This document shows, piece by piece, positions 17,500 to 26,639 of a DNA stretch of 64,000 bases; the first letter of the stretch is position 1, and each line of letters begins with the position of its first letter. A program made the position numbers and the translations under genes. The DNA is from Hyphomicrobium_A sp963726795 (GTDB lineage: Bacteria; Pseudomonadota; Alphaproteobacteria; Rhizobiales; Hyphomicrobiaceae). Below the pieces are notes generated by a model. It did not search any database. It was not told where the DNA came from and was given only the letters and a program-made list of their open reading frames with translations. The DNA lies in assembly GCA_963726795.1 (NCBI GenBank), contig CAVSDD010000007.1:310001-374000 (forward strand). The letters are read 5' to 3'.

Positions 17500-17735
17500 T
17501 ATGCCGCTCGCGAAACTGCATCGATTCAAAATTTAGTGCCGAAGCAAAAAACTAGATGGCAGCTCAAAAACAGCAACTGCATCAAATGATGTAAGTCCGA
17601 TGGTTAAGGGCGCACCATAACGGACCTGTGGTCCTTTGGTGAATGTTTGGCGCCCTCATTAGCCGAATAGGGTAAGCGCAAAAAACGTTGTTCTGTCCTA
17701 TCCTGTGACAGTAAACAGAACCGAGGGAGGCAGCA

Positions 17736-17966
17736 TTGCCTAAAAACGGCTCGCTGACCGACGACGAACAAGAAACTGCACTCGCAAAGGTGGTCGAGCT
17801 GGCGCAGGAAAGAGCGAAGATTCTCTATCTGCACGGAGTTCGCGATTCCGCCCTGACGGAACTTTCGAACGCATTTGACCAGGGATTCATCGCCGCAATC
17901 GAGTTTTGCGCAAGCGACGAATTTCAGTTCGGCGCAACTCGGAAGTCAGAACATAAGCACATGTAG
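17736..17966 (+). CDS. Small hypothetical protein
   Basis: 76 residues with a TTG start at 17736, preceded at good spacing by GAGGGAGGCAGCA. Helical, acidic N-terminal half (SLTDDEQETALAKVVELAQE). No recognised motif. An AT-richer stretch upstream may hold the promoter. The following 200 bp (17967-18170) contain only a G7 run and a weak hairpin at 18131-18146. Confidence 0.45.
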   Translation: MPKNGSLTDDEQETALAKVVELAQERAKILYLHGVRDSALTELSNAFDQGFIAAIEFCASDEFQFGATRKSEHKHM

Positions 17967-18170
17967 AGGGTAGCTAGCGGTTAGCCACGGCGACCTGGCC
18001 TTCAGAGTACGGGGGGGCATCTCCGGGCTCCCTGTGCTCGCGCACGCCTTGGCTCTACCCACTGTACTATGCGCAAGGACTTCACCTCGCAGCATCTCCT
18101 CGCATAACGCTCTCCAGCTTTTCATCGCAAGGCGTAAGCCTACGCCGATTGGTCCAGTGCTCCCCGCTGG

Positions 18171-19226
18171 ATGCTCCTGCTAGCACGGGTGTTCATCCTG
18201 TTAGGGGGCAACTTGCGCGTAGGCGAACCTCAAGGCATGCCGGGGACCGCGTCCTCTCCGGAGGCGATCGAAAGATCGGATCCAGCGTTGGATCGCGCCT
18301 GGGGCAGCGCCAGTGCCGATCGTCCCCTCACCATGCTTTGGCACACGGCACGCTGGGACACAGTGACCGACGATGATCTCGTGTTTCTGCTGCCCCGCCT
18401 CACGGACTGGCGAAACCGTCAAAGAGACGCTGAACTATCTTCGCGTGGGGGGCCCTGCAATTACCTGACGCGATCCTTGCGCGCTCGGGCCGTTAGCGCG
18501 GCCACGCTGATGGCGCGCAGGTCTCCGGCCACCGCAAGATTGTCGGTTGGGAAAAGCCTCTCGCTGCTGCTCGCCACGGGAATTGTTACAGGTCTTTCGG
18601 CCCAAGACTTCAGGCGTCTCGACTTCGATCTCGACCAGGGGATTTCGGGAAAATTGCCATCAAGGGCTCTGTGGAGCGTTTGGGATTCGTTGCCAGATTG
18701 GCTTGCTGTCGAGTTGACGGCGCTGGCGCATCTCGACCGCATGCTGGCCGACGCGATTGCAATAAATCATGCGAGCAGACAGCGCGGCTCGCGGCTCGTT
18801 GATTGGCCCGTACTGCTGGCCGACGTGCTCATTCGCACGATCGCATCGCGCTTGAATGGAGCGTACGTCTATGCCGAATTCGCCTTCGCACATGAGCTAC
18901 TGAGCGTTGCGGCCGTAGTGGGTCATCTAGTGAACGGACGCTCCGTTTACCTGCCGACAGACCTAGCACGGAGCCTCATTGATATTCTGTCGGTTGAGCG
19001 CGCGGCCGCGCGTTACGCATACTTTCCGATCCTGGAGGCTCACGCAAACCTCGCCGGCGGCATCGGCTACCTGATTGCCGTCGCGCGGCGCGCAGTCGCA
19101 GAAGGACATCCTTGCCTCGTTGAACCTCGCGCCGCAGTGACCCCGAACGACTTTGGTCGAAGGACGTGGAATGAGCCATTCCTGCGGCGCATTGGCGATA
19201 AGCAATTTCTTGAACAGCTAGAGTAG
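18171..19226 (+). CDS. Unknown protein at the head of the exopolysaccharide locus
   Basis: 351 residues with no motif I recognise. The first 35 residues are weakly hydrophobic and the start may lie further downstream. The rest is mostly helical with conserved-looking hydrophobic blocks (WLAVELTALAHLDRMLADAI, then AYVYAEFAFAHELLSVAAV). It ends 6 bp before the Wzz/BY-kinase gene on the same strand, so co-transcription is very likely and a role in EPS assembly or its control is inferred. It is not a membrane transporter and shows no glycosyltransferase or kinase motifs. Confidence 0.65.
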   Translation: MLLLARVFILLGGNLRVGEPQGMPGTASSPEAIERSDPALDRAWGSASADRPLTMLWHTARWDTVTDDDLVFLLPRLTDWRNRQRDAELSSRGGPCNYLTRSLRARAVSAATLMARRSPATARLSVGKSLSLLLATGIVTGLSAQDFRRLDFDLDQGISGKLPSRALWSVWDSLPDWLAVELTALAHLDRMLADAIAINHASRQRGSRLVDWPVLLADVLIRTIASRLNGAYVYAEFAFAHELLSVAAVVGHLVNGRSVYLPTDLARSLIDILSVERAAARYAYFPILEAHANLAGGIGYLIAVARRAVAEGHPCLVEPRAAVTPNDFGRRTWNEPFLRRIGDKQFLEQLE

Positions 19227-19232
19227 AGCGTC

Positions 19233-21251
19233 ATGGAAGAGCAAGTTCTGACACCCCAGTTCCGCGCTTCTCCCGTCCTGGGGAAGTACGACAGGGAGGA
19301 AGCATTCATTTCGCACTACGACATAAAGCGCTTCATCAAGCGTCACTTCACGCTAATCGCGATTTCTACACTATTCGGCGCATTCGCGGCGGTGACTTAC
19401 GTGTTCTTTGCCGTCCCGCTCTTCACTTCCCACACCCAAATCATCATCGACCCGAGCGTGTCGCAGGCGATGCGCGAGCCCAACAGCGACAGCATTTTCT
19501 CGATCGATAACGCGCAGGTCGAGAGCCAGATCGAGGTGCTGAAATCCGAGAAAATCGCGACCCAGGTCATCGCCCAATTGAAACTTGAGGACACGCCAGA
19601 GTTCGGCGGCGTGGCAAGCAAATCGCTCCTGGCCTGGGGTCGCTCCGATGCGGACAGCGAGGCCATGGCCTTCGTCAAGAAGCGCATCACGCTCGCGCGC
19701 TTTCAAGGCGCACTGTCGGTCCGCCGAGTGGGACTATCCTATGCCATCGACATCCTGTTTACCTCGGCCAACCCCGAACTCGCGGCTAAAATCGCAAACG
19801 CGACGGCCGAAGCCTACATAGCCGAGCAGATCAACGCTCGCGCCCAATCCGTACGGCAGAGTGGCGAATGGCTCGAGCAGCGAATTGATCAGCTCCGCAA
19901 GCAAATGAACGACGCAGCGCTGACTGCTCAGGAATTCAGGGCTAAGCGCGACTACCGAATCGTTGCGCCGAATGAGCGCGGCGGTGATGCCGCAACCGAC
20001 CAGCAGGCTCAGAAAACCACCCGCCAGAACACGATGGAGGAGCTTGACTCCACGGCGCAGACCTATCGGCGCATCTATGAGAGCTATCTGATGGCTTACA
20101 CGGAGTCCGTGCAGAAACAGTCTTACCCGGTAACAAACGCACGCATCATCACTGCCGCGACGCCGCCGCTCGCTAAGAGCTACCCCAAGACAAAGTTGAT
20201 CCTAGCATTCGGCGCTCTGATGGGCTGTCTCATCGGCCTTGCGCTAGCCTTCTTCCGAAACCGGATGGACCGCAGCATTTGGACACCGCGCCAGGTCCGC
20301 GAAGAGGTTGGCATTGAGTGCCTGGCCAACATCCCACGCCTGCCTGGACGAACGGACGCCCCACTCATCCACCGACTCCTGAAGCCAATCAGGCGTCTCG
20401 CCTACTTCGCAGCCGACCGGTCACCCGCACCGCTGTCAGCTGGAATCCACAAGAGCGCAGCGTTCGGGCGAAGAGTATTGAACCGCAACCCGTTGCCGCG
20501 CACAGGATCGCTTGCATCCCCTCTGGCTGATCAGGAAACTGCAAAAGGCCTGGAAGCGGTCGCGACGATGCCTTTCACCGATTTCAGCCTCGGGATCAAG
20601 CGACTCAAGACCGCCATCTCGTTGGCCAAGCGGGCGCGCGGCATCCGCTCGATCGCAATCACCTCGTCAGTGCCAGGTGAAGGCAAGACGACGGTCGCGG
20701 CCAACCTGGCCTTGCTGTTTGCAACGTCGGGTGTTCGCACACTGCTCGTCGACAGCGACCTCCACCATGCATCGCTGAGCCGCTTGCTGGCACGTGACGC
20801 CAAGCGCGGGCTAGTGGATGCAATTTCCGGCAAAACGCCCGTGGACAAAGCCATCGTGCATTTGAACCATGGGCTTGATCTTTTGCCGGTCGGCCAGGTC
20901 GAAGCAGGATCGCAATCCGATGCAATCCTCGGATCAGACAAGGCCCAGAAGCTCGTGGCGGATCTGAAGGAGCGGTACGAGTTCGTCATCTTCGAGATAC
21001 CCCCACTGACGGCAAGTCTCGATGGCCTCACGATCGGATCGATGCTGGACTGCACCTTGCTGCTCGCTGAGTGGGGCAAGACCTCCGTGCCGCTTCTGTC
21101 GGAAGCCATTCACATCCTGCGCAACGCGGATGTCGAAATACTAGGTGTGGCGATCAACAAGACAGACGTGTCGACGATCCAATATGGCGAGGGCTGGTCC
21201 GATTACAACGGCAACTCGTATGTAGCAGGACCGGTCCGTCGGATCGCATAG
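19233..21251 (+). CDS. Wzz-type chain-length regulator fused to BY-kinase
   Basis: 672 residues. A Wzz domain starts with a helix at about 38-62 (HFTLIAISTLFGAFAAVTY) and returns to the membrane at about 320-342 (KLILAFGALMGCLIGLALAFF). The periplasmic part has the usual coiled coil (QWLEQRIDQLRKQMNDA type). The cytosolic kinase domain holds Walker A SVPGEGKTTVAANLA near 477-490, Walker A' LLVDSDLHHASLS and a Walker B-like FVIFEIPP. The C-terminal tail has several tyrosines (Q-Y-G-E-G-W-S-D-Y-N-G-N-S-Y), candidate autophosphorylation sites. It controls polymer length and export with the OPX protein encoded convergently nearby. Confidence 0.9.
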   Translation: MEEQVLTPQFRASPVLGKYDREEAFISHYDIKRFIKRHFTLIAISTLFGAFAAVTYVFFAVPLFTSHTQIIIDPSVSQAMREPNSDSIFSIDNAQVESQIEVLKSEKIATQVIAQLKLEDTPEFGGVASKSLLAWGRSDADSEAMAFVKKRITLARFQGALSVRRVGLSYAIDILFTSANPELAAKIANATAEAYIAEQINARAQSVRQSGEWLEQRIDQLRKQMNDAALTAQEFRAKRDYRIVAPNERGGDAATDQQAQKTTRQNTMEELDSTAQTYRRIYESYLMAYTESVQKQSYPVTNARIITAATPPLAKSYPKTKLILAFGALMGCLIGLALAFFRNRMDRSIWTPRQVREEVGIECLANIPRLPGRTDAPLIHRLLKPIRRLAYFAADRSPAPLSAGIHKSAAFGRRVLNRNPLPRTGSLASPLADQETAKGLEAVATMPFTDFSLGIKRLKTAISLAKRARGIRSIAITSSVPGEGKTTVAANLALLFATSGVRTLLVDSDLHHASLSRLLARDAKRGLVDAISGKTPVDKAIVHLNHGLDLLPVGQVEAGSQSDAILGSDKAQKLVADLKERYEFVIFEIPPLTASLDGLTIGSMLDCTLLLAEWGKTSVPLLSEAIHILRNADVEILGVAINKTDVSTIQYGEGWSDYNGNSYVAGPVRRIA

Positions 21252-21534
21252 GACGGCATCAGCGCGGTCGGTGCGCAGCCCCGCGCCACCGAAAGCAGGC
21301 CTGCCAACGCAGATTGGAAGTGCCGCTGTCGGTAGAGGGTGGCCACCTCAGCGCGCGAGCAGCGCCGCGGTGAACCGGGCAAATCGCCGTGCGAAACTTC
21401 GACTTTACGCCCGCGCTCTCAAGGCGCCGGTGGTGAGTTGGCAGCTTCCGACGCCCAGATCGACACATGAAATCGCGAAAGCGCTGGCCGGCGCTAGAGC
21501 AAGCGCGCCGGGCTAGAGTTCGTCAATTTCGAGG

Positions 21535-22893
21535 TCAGCGCAGCCGGTCCGTTGCGATATCGACCGAAGCAGTGGGCGATACCGGCGACGTGACGGTGGA
21601 CACTTCGGCCGGTGCAGGTGCCACAGTACGCCGGGGAAGCTCTACGACGAGGGTATCGCCAGGTAGCACAACCGCGTCAGTGCGCTGCTGTCCGAGCGTC
21701 TGTCCGTGCCGCACAAGCTTGAACGTTGGTTGCAAGCTCTCCGACCCTTCCTCGGCGGCGAGCGCCTGCGGGGCCAGAACCTCGGTCTCGTAAAGAAGGT
21801 TCGTCGAGGTATCGGATTTACTTTTTAATTCCTCGAGCCGGGCGCGCACCGTCTGCATCTCGGTCGAGATATCGGTCCCGCGCTTTGCGCGCAGGTCAAC
21901 CATGGAGATCTTCGTCTTGCTGATTTCCTGACGAGCCCGCATGAGGCTCGACTGCAAGCGGAGCCGGTCGCCGTCAACCTGAGCCATGTTGCGCTCAAGA
22001 GCCAACTTGCGAGGCGCGGCCGTTAATCCCTTGGCGTAAAGCTTCTCGACCATCTCAAGTTCGGTCTTTACCGAGCTCACCTCGGTCTCGTGCACTTCGA
22101 GCTGCTTATCGAGCGATACGGCCTCTTGCTCGAGAAAGGACTGGAGCTGCTCTAGCGCACTGATCTGGGTTTGAAAGGCCTCACGGCGCATATCGAACAC
22201 CACCTGCTCTTGCTTAATGGTGTTGCCCAGCGGCGCCGAATTCAGCTTTGCCTCGATCTCAGCGGGCCAGGAAATCTTGGAATCATTATTCAACTCGGCT
22301 TGCAGTCGCGACATGCGCACGCGCAGGCTTTGACTCTCAAGTCCGAGCCCATTGAGCTCGCCCCGCGTTGCGATGGCCTCGCGCTCCAGACGAACCGTAC
22401 CGAGAGCGCTGCGCGTTTTGCCGCCGCCTAGCGCAAACGCTTCCAAAACGGTGAGATTGGGCCGGTAAGGATACTCTCCGGGCTTGTCGACCGCTCCGAC
22501 GATGTAGAATGGCCGGTATTGCAAGACCTCCACCGTCACATCGGGAGGGTTCGCGAGGCCCATTTTGTCTCGGAGAAGGTCGCCCAGGCGCTTCGACATC
22601 TCGACGGTGTCCAAGCCTTCTGCATTGACGTCACCCAGCAATGGCAGTGAAAGCGCACCCGACGCGTTCACGACATATGTCGCCCTGAACGCGGTCCACT
22701 CATAGATCTGGTCGCGCGAGGGACGCCACTCGTAAACCTTGATGCGAACCTTGTCCTCGGGGCCAAGCTGATAATTCTTGCGCGGAGCGACTTGCTCTTC
22801 GTCGGCCTGGGCCGGTCCTACCCGCGGAAAACATTGGCCCGCCGCGAAGAGAGCCAACGTTGCTAGGACAGTCCGCGTGATCTTCGTGGTCAT
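21535..22893 (-). CDS. Outer-membrane polysaccharide export protein (OPX/Wza-like, coiled-coil type)
   Basis: 452 residues from ATG 22893, which follows ATAGAGGGTTTTGAG; a longer frame to 23004 has no signal-like start. A signal peptide is followed by the Poly_export domain (YQLGPEDKVRIKVYEWRP; GALSLPLLGDVNAEGLD) and an SLBB-type loop (FYIVGAVDKPGEYPYRPNLT). A long coiled coil (about 200-380) follows, then a C-terminal region with LPGDTLVVELPRR. Domain order resembles ExoF-type exporters of rhizobia. It should connect the periplasmic assembly complex to the outer membrane. It is convergent with the Wzz/BY-kinase gene; the 283 bp between their stop codons shows only weak symmetry. Confidence 0.88.
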   Translation of the reverse strand: MTTKITRTVLATLALFAAGQCFPRVGPAQADEEQVAPRKNYQLGPEDKVRIKVYEWRPSRDQIYEWTAFRATYVVNASGALSLPLLGDVNAEGLDTVEMSKRLGDLLRDKMGLANPPDVTVEVLQYRPFYIVGAVDKPGEYPYRPNLTVLEAFALGGGKTRSALGTVRLEREAIATRGELNGLGLESQSLRVRMSRLQAELNNDSKISWPAEIEAKLNSAPLGNTIKQEQVVFDMRREAFQTQISALEQLQSFLEQEAVSLDKQLEVHETEVSSVKTELEMVEKLYAKGLTAAPRKLALERNMAQVDGDRLRLQSSLMRARQEISKTKISMVDLRAKRGTDISTEMQTVRARLEELKSKSDTSTNLLYETEVLAPQALAAEEGSESLQPTFKLVRHGQTLGQQRTDAVVLPGDTLVVELPRRTVAPAPAEVSTVTSPVSPTASVDIATDRLR

Positions 22894-23296
22894 CTCAAAA
22901 CCCTCTATCGTGGAAATCGCGGGTTGGATCTCAGGTCTCGCGTGCCCCGAATGCGCTCCTGGGAACGGTAGACGAACAAGTCGGAGGCCGGGCGGCACCT
23001 GCAAAAGCCGTCGTAAAGTTATCCTCGCGGCCGCGCCTTGGGATGACCGACAAAAAGAGTACCCGTGCGCTGTCGGCGGTAGGTGAATTAACCCGCCTAC
23101 GCCTTCCGAGCTGGCAATCGGGCGGTAGCGTCAATTGTGTGACGCGAATTCAGGCTGCCTGGCAGCTCGCCGACGGCCGACCCCTACCTATGGGCTGTAT
23201 TGCCGCGCATCCGGCACCCTCCAATACTCGACCCCACAGTGCTCGAAGGCCGGCGTCTGTTCGTCGAAACAAAGTGGCTTTGTTGGGGGTGGACAA

Positions 23297-24547
23297 GTGG
23301 GACGACGAATTTCGGAGTTGAGATCAGAAAGTCAGAGCGGCCCGCTCAACCGGGGGCCGAGGATCCTGCCGCCCAAGCGCATCGCCATCGTACACGACTG
23401 GTGCCCGGATTTCCGCGGCGGAGAGCGAGTACTTGCCGAACTCTGCAAGATGTTCAAGGGCGCGGAAGTCTTTACGCTGTTCGACTTCTTGTCGCCTGAG
23501 ATCAAGCGGCAGCATTTCCCAGGCGTCGTCTTTCACACGTCCGTAGCCAACCGCATCCCCGGCGTGCGCAGGTTCTACCGCGCGCTGTTTCCCATCTGCC
23601 CGTTCCTGATCGAGCAGTTCGATGTCACGGGCTACGACGCGGTCATATCCTCGTCCGCTGCTTTCGCCCGCGGCGTGCTCACGCGTCCCGACCAGCCGCA
23701 TCTTTGCTACGTGCACACGCCCATGCGCTACGCGTGGGACGAGCAGTTCTCGTACTTCAGCCAAGGAAAGATTGGCTACGGGCCAAAGGGCCTCCTCGTC
23801 CGATACATGCTCCACAAAATGCGCATCTGGGATTCAAGAACCGCGCATGGGCCGGATCTCGTGCTCGCCAATTCAAGCTACGTGCGCTCGCGCATCAAGC
23901 GGATCTACGGCGTCGAGGCTCAAGTCGTGTTTCCGCCGGTTGAACTCGACGAGGGCATGACGGACAACAAAGGTGACTACTACGTCACCGCGTCGTTCCT
24001 GGCGCCCTACAAGCGCACCGACCTCGTCATTCAGGCCTTCAACGCGATGCCGCGGCGGAGATTGCTGGTCGTGGGCGAGGGGCAGCAGGTGAAAGAGTTG
24101 CGAGACTTGGCGGGACCAAACGTCCAGTTCACAGGCTATCTGCCGCGCGCCGACTACGTCAGAACCGTCGCTGAAGCGCGCGCGCTCGTGTTTGCTGGAT
24201 GCGAAGACTTCGGGATCGCATTGGCCGAGGCGCAGGCATTGGGCACTCCGCTGATAGCATTCGGACGCGGTGGCGCGACCGACATCGTTCGCCCACTCGG
24301 CGCAGCAGAGCAGCCGACGGGGGTCCTCTTCAACGACCAATCGCCCGAGGCTGTCGTTGAAGCGGTGGAACGCTTCGAAGCGAGCCAAGACACCATTCTG
24401 GCCTCCGCTTGCCGCGCGAACGCGCGTCGCTTCGGACCAGAACGGTTCGCCAGGGAAGTCGCAGCAGCGTTCGCCGCTGCAAGGTCAAGAAACGCCAGAG
24501 CCAATCTGAGCGAAGGCCAAGCGGCAATGGCGATGGCAGGCGAATAA
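23297..24547 (+). CDS. Family 4 glycosyltransferase
   Basis: About 416 residues from a GTG at 23297 preceded by GGGGGTGGACAA; the open frame extends to 23135 but that part has no protein-like composition. The N-terminal domain has IAIVHDWCPDFRGGERVL and the family's YVHTPMRYAWDE. The C-terminal domain holds the nucleotide-sugar site GCEDFGIALAEAQALGTPLIAF with the E-x7-E motif. The closest types add mannose or rhamnose to lipid-linked oligosaccharide. The donor is unknown. It opens a plus-strand run that continues to the sugar transferase at 26640. Confidence 0.88.
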   Translation: MGRRISELRSESQSGPLNRGPRILPPKRIAIVHDWCPDFRGGERVLAELCKMFKGAEVFTLFDFLSPEIKRQHFPGVVFHTSVANRIPGVRRFYRALFPICPFLIEQFDVTGYDAVISSSAAFARGVLTRPDQPHLCYVHTPMRYAWDEQFSYFSQGKIGYGPKGLLVRYMLHKMRIWDSRTAHGPDLVLANSSYVRSRIKRIYGVEAQVVFPPVELDEGMTDNKGDYYVTASFLAPYKRTDLVIQAFNAMPRRRLLVVGEGQQVKELRDLAGPNVQFTGYLPRADYVRTVAEARALVFAGCEDFGIALAEAQALGTPLIAFGRGGATDIVRPLGAAEQPTGVLFNDQSPEAVVEAVERFEASQDTILASACRANARRFGPERFAREVAAAFAAARSRNARANLSEGQAAMAMAGE

Positions 24548-24592
24548 AGCTCCGGTCTTCGAGAACTCGAGCCAGTCGGTGGTTGTCGCCAA

Positions 24593-25633
24593 ATGCGGAT
24601 CGTCAATTATCTTCTTGTTCGCCTATTCTGCCGCGTGACTTTGCCTGACCGCACGGGGTCGCACAGCGTGGGCACGACGAGCCTGAAACTAACGGTCACA
24701 GCGGAAGGCCGAAGGCCCAAAAGTATAAGCGCGCAGATCTGGTACCCAATCGAAACTGGGCAACCCCGCGCACGCGACTGGGGCCTCGCAAGCCTATTGC
24801 ATCCGATGTGGGCTCCTGCCTATCGAGGAAAGCCTCCTACAGGTGCCTTCGGCGCAACACCGCTCATCATCTACGTTCCGGACACTCAGGGTCGCGACGA
24901 CAACACGTTTGCCCTGGCCAACCTTGCCAGCCATGGGTTTGTGCTCGCCTCGCTTAGCGACCCGTTCGGCGAAGAGAGCACCACCGGTGGTAGCAAAGAG
25001 ATCCACCGCGTCGAGCGCGGAGTTCGGAGCGCATCGCTGTTCGTCGATGCCCTGCAGCAATTGCAGGCCTCGGCGCCGGCCGGCTCATGGACGGCAAGCC
25101 TCGACCTGACAAACCTCGGTATTATGGGATATGCGGTCGGAGGAGCCGTCGCAGCGGAGGCCCTGCGCACGGATCGACGCTTCGTCGCCGCAACAAATCT
25201 CGACGGATCCAGACGCGACGATGCGCCTCTGGTCACGGGGCCGTATCTGATGATGCTAAGCGATGGCTCTTATGGATTTCGCAGCCCGACCGGAGATGGC
25301 TCGAGACTTGCAGCTGTGCTCAGAGCACCTGCGCGTTATCGAAACGCCCACCGCCAGGCTGCGCTACCCGAAAGTCACGTTATTGAAATTACCGGAACAA
25401 AGCACGAGCACTTCAGCGACATACTTGTTTTGAGCTCATGCCGCTGGTTCGGAATGGAACAGTCAGCGAATTGGAGACGGATCCGCGCGATCATCGATGC
25501 ATACGCGGTTGCATTCTTCCGCACTTATCTGCGTTCAGCACCACAGCCGTTGATGTGCGTCAGACACTCTCCGTATCCCGAAGTGAGATTCGTTCCGGCA
25601 AGCGATCACATAAGGCTGCACCGAAGACGTTAA
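24593..25633 (+). CDS. PAF-acetylhydrolase-like alpha/beta-hydrolase lacking its catalytic serine
   Basis: 346 residues. Overall pattern matches PAF-AH/dienelactone-type hydrolases: ISAQIWYP strand, PLIIYVPDTQG (normally HG), the nucleophile elbow, NLDGS and a C-terminal TKHEHFSD holding the expected His. The elbow reads GYAVGG at residues 179-184 instead of GHSxGG, so the nucleophile Ser is Ala181 (GCG at 25133-25135) and the preceding His is Tyr. Both changes together argue against a single sequencing error and suggest a non-catalytic homologue, perhaps a binding protein for acylated sugar. It lies 45 bp after a GT4 gene within the EPS locus. Confidence 0.75.
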   Translation: MRIVNYLLVRLFCRVTLPDRTGSHSVGTTSLKLTVTAEGRRPKSISAQIWYPIETGQPRARDWGLASLLHPMWAPAYRGKPPTGAFGATPLIIYVPDTQGRDDNTFALANLASHGFVLASLSDPFGEESTTGGSKEIHRVERGVRSASLFVDALQQLQASAPAGSWTASLDLTNLGIMGYAVGGAVAAEALRTDRRFVAATNLDGSRRDDAPLVTGPYLMMLSDGSYGFRSPTGDGSRLAAVLRAPARYRNAHRQAALPESHVIEITGTKHEHFSDILVLSSCRWFGMEQSANWRRIRAIIDAYAVAFFRTYLRSAPQPLMCVRHSPYPEVRFVPASDHIRLHRRR

Positions 25634-25639
25634 GGTTTA

Positions 25640-25673
25640 TCGTTGGTGTAAGCACAAAGGCGTATACCAACGA
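25640..25673. repeat. 11 bp inverted repeat upstream of the LuxR gene
   Basis: TCGTTGGTGTA (25640-25650) and TATACCAACGA (25663-25673) pair with one mismatch across a 12 bp spacer. It sits just after the hydrolase stop and about 145 bp before the LuxR-type regulator. No T tract follows, so an operator is as likely as a terminator. The rest of the gap to 25817 is AT-rich and has two copies of TAAAAAAGA 24 bp apart (25714, 25738). Confidence 0.5.
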
Positions 25674-25817
25674 GAGCAGATTGTATTGCGCGAGCAACGG
25701 TCGCGGCCTACGTTAAAAAAGACTTATAAAGCGTTCGTAAAAAAGAATTTCATTAGACGGGAGTCCGAAGGGTAGGGCGTTGTCGAGTTTTAGTGTTGAC
25801 CAAGACGGGTGGTTGTC

Positions 25818-26588
25818 ATGTCGAACGCGGGTTACAAGGGACAACATCGCGAGCTCCCCACGCAGCAACTTAAAGTCACAAAAGAACATGCTCCGATACC
25901 TTCGGAGAGCGCACCGCGCAAAAGCACCAGCGATCTAATCGTCGTCATCGATTTGCATATGTTTTCACGCGAGTGCCTCGCTCGCGTGCTTAGTAGCGAT
26001 TGCCAGGCGCAGGTTGCCTGCTTTGCCACCATCGATGAGTGGTTGGCCTCGGGGCAAGCGTTGCCAGCATCCCTCGTTGTGCTCAGTCAATGCGGGTGCT
26101 CGCAGGCGGATGCCATCAAAGAGGTCGAGTACCTCGCTGAAGTGTCTGAGCGCGTCTCTCGGTGTCCAGCGGCGATTCTTTCTGACAATGAGGATCCCGA
26201 CCTGATCGTAAAGATGCTCAGCAAGAACATTCGTGCCTACGTCCCCTCAAGTCTACCCATCGCAATAGCTGTGCAGGCTATAGAACTGGCCCGCGCTGGC
26301 GGGGTTTTCGTGCCTGCCAGCAGCCTTATTGCGGCACACCGCGCGCCGGAAGCCGCGGCCCCAGCCACGCAAAAGGCTAATGGCATGTTCACTGCGCGCC
26401 AGGCCGCGGTCGTCAACGCTCTGCGGCGCGGAAAGGCCAATAAAATCATCGCATATGAGCTGAAGATGCGGGAAAGCACGGTGAAGGTGCACGTGCGCAA
26501 CATCATGAAGAAGTTGCACGCGACCAACCGCACCGAGGTTGCCTACATAGCGAACCAACTCTTCAACGGCGAAGAGTACGTCGGCTAA
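25818..26588 (+). CDS. LuxR-type response regulator with degenerate receiver
   Basis: 256 residues from ATG 25818 (GTG at 25809 is an alternative). Residues about 38-155 look like a receiver fold starting LIVVIDLHMFSRECL, but the phosphoacceptor strand reads SLVVLSQCGC with no Asp. The C-terminal 60 residues form a clear LuxR HTH: FTARQAAVVNALRRGKANKI, then MRESTVKVHVRNIMKKL. DNA binding is therefore probably not controlled by aspartate phosphorylation. Position between EPS genes suggests control of the locus. Confidence 0.85.
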   Translation: MSNAGYKGQHRELPTQQLKVTKEHAPIPSESAPRKSTSDLIVVIDLHMFSRECLARVLSSDCQAQVACFATIDEWLASGQALPASLVVLSQCGCSQADAIKEVEYLAEVSERVSRCPAAILSDNEDPDLIVKMLSKNIRAYVPSSLPIAIAVQAIELARAGGVFVPASSLIAAHRAPEAAAPATQKANGMFTARQAAVVNALRRGKANKIIAYELKMRESTVKVHVRNIMKKLHATNRTEVAYIANQLFNGEEYVG

Positions 26589-26639
26589 CAATCCAAAAAA
26601 TGCGCTGCTCTTTCGCTCGCGCAGTCTAGCGTCGAAGGC

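Noticed and set aside
17623..17640. Small hairpin GGACC-TGT-GGTCC followed by TTT
   Set aside because: The five-base stem and short T run are too weak to call a terminator.
18001..18030. Run of seven G near 18015
   Set aside because: Too short for a G-quadruplex array and not linked to a gene feature; perhaps a sequencing artefact.
21252..21534. 81-residue frame between the BY-kinase and OPX stop codons
   Set aside because: Arg/Ala-rich shadow-type composition and no start signal.
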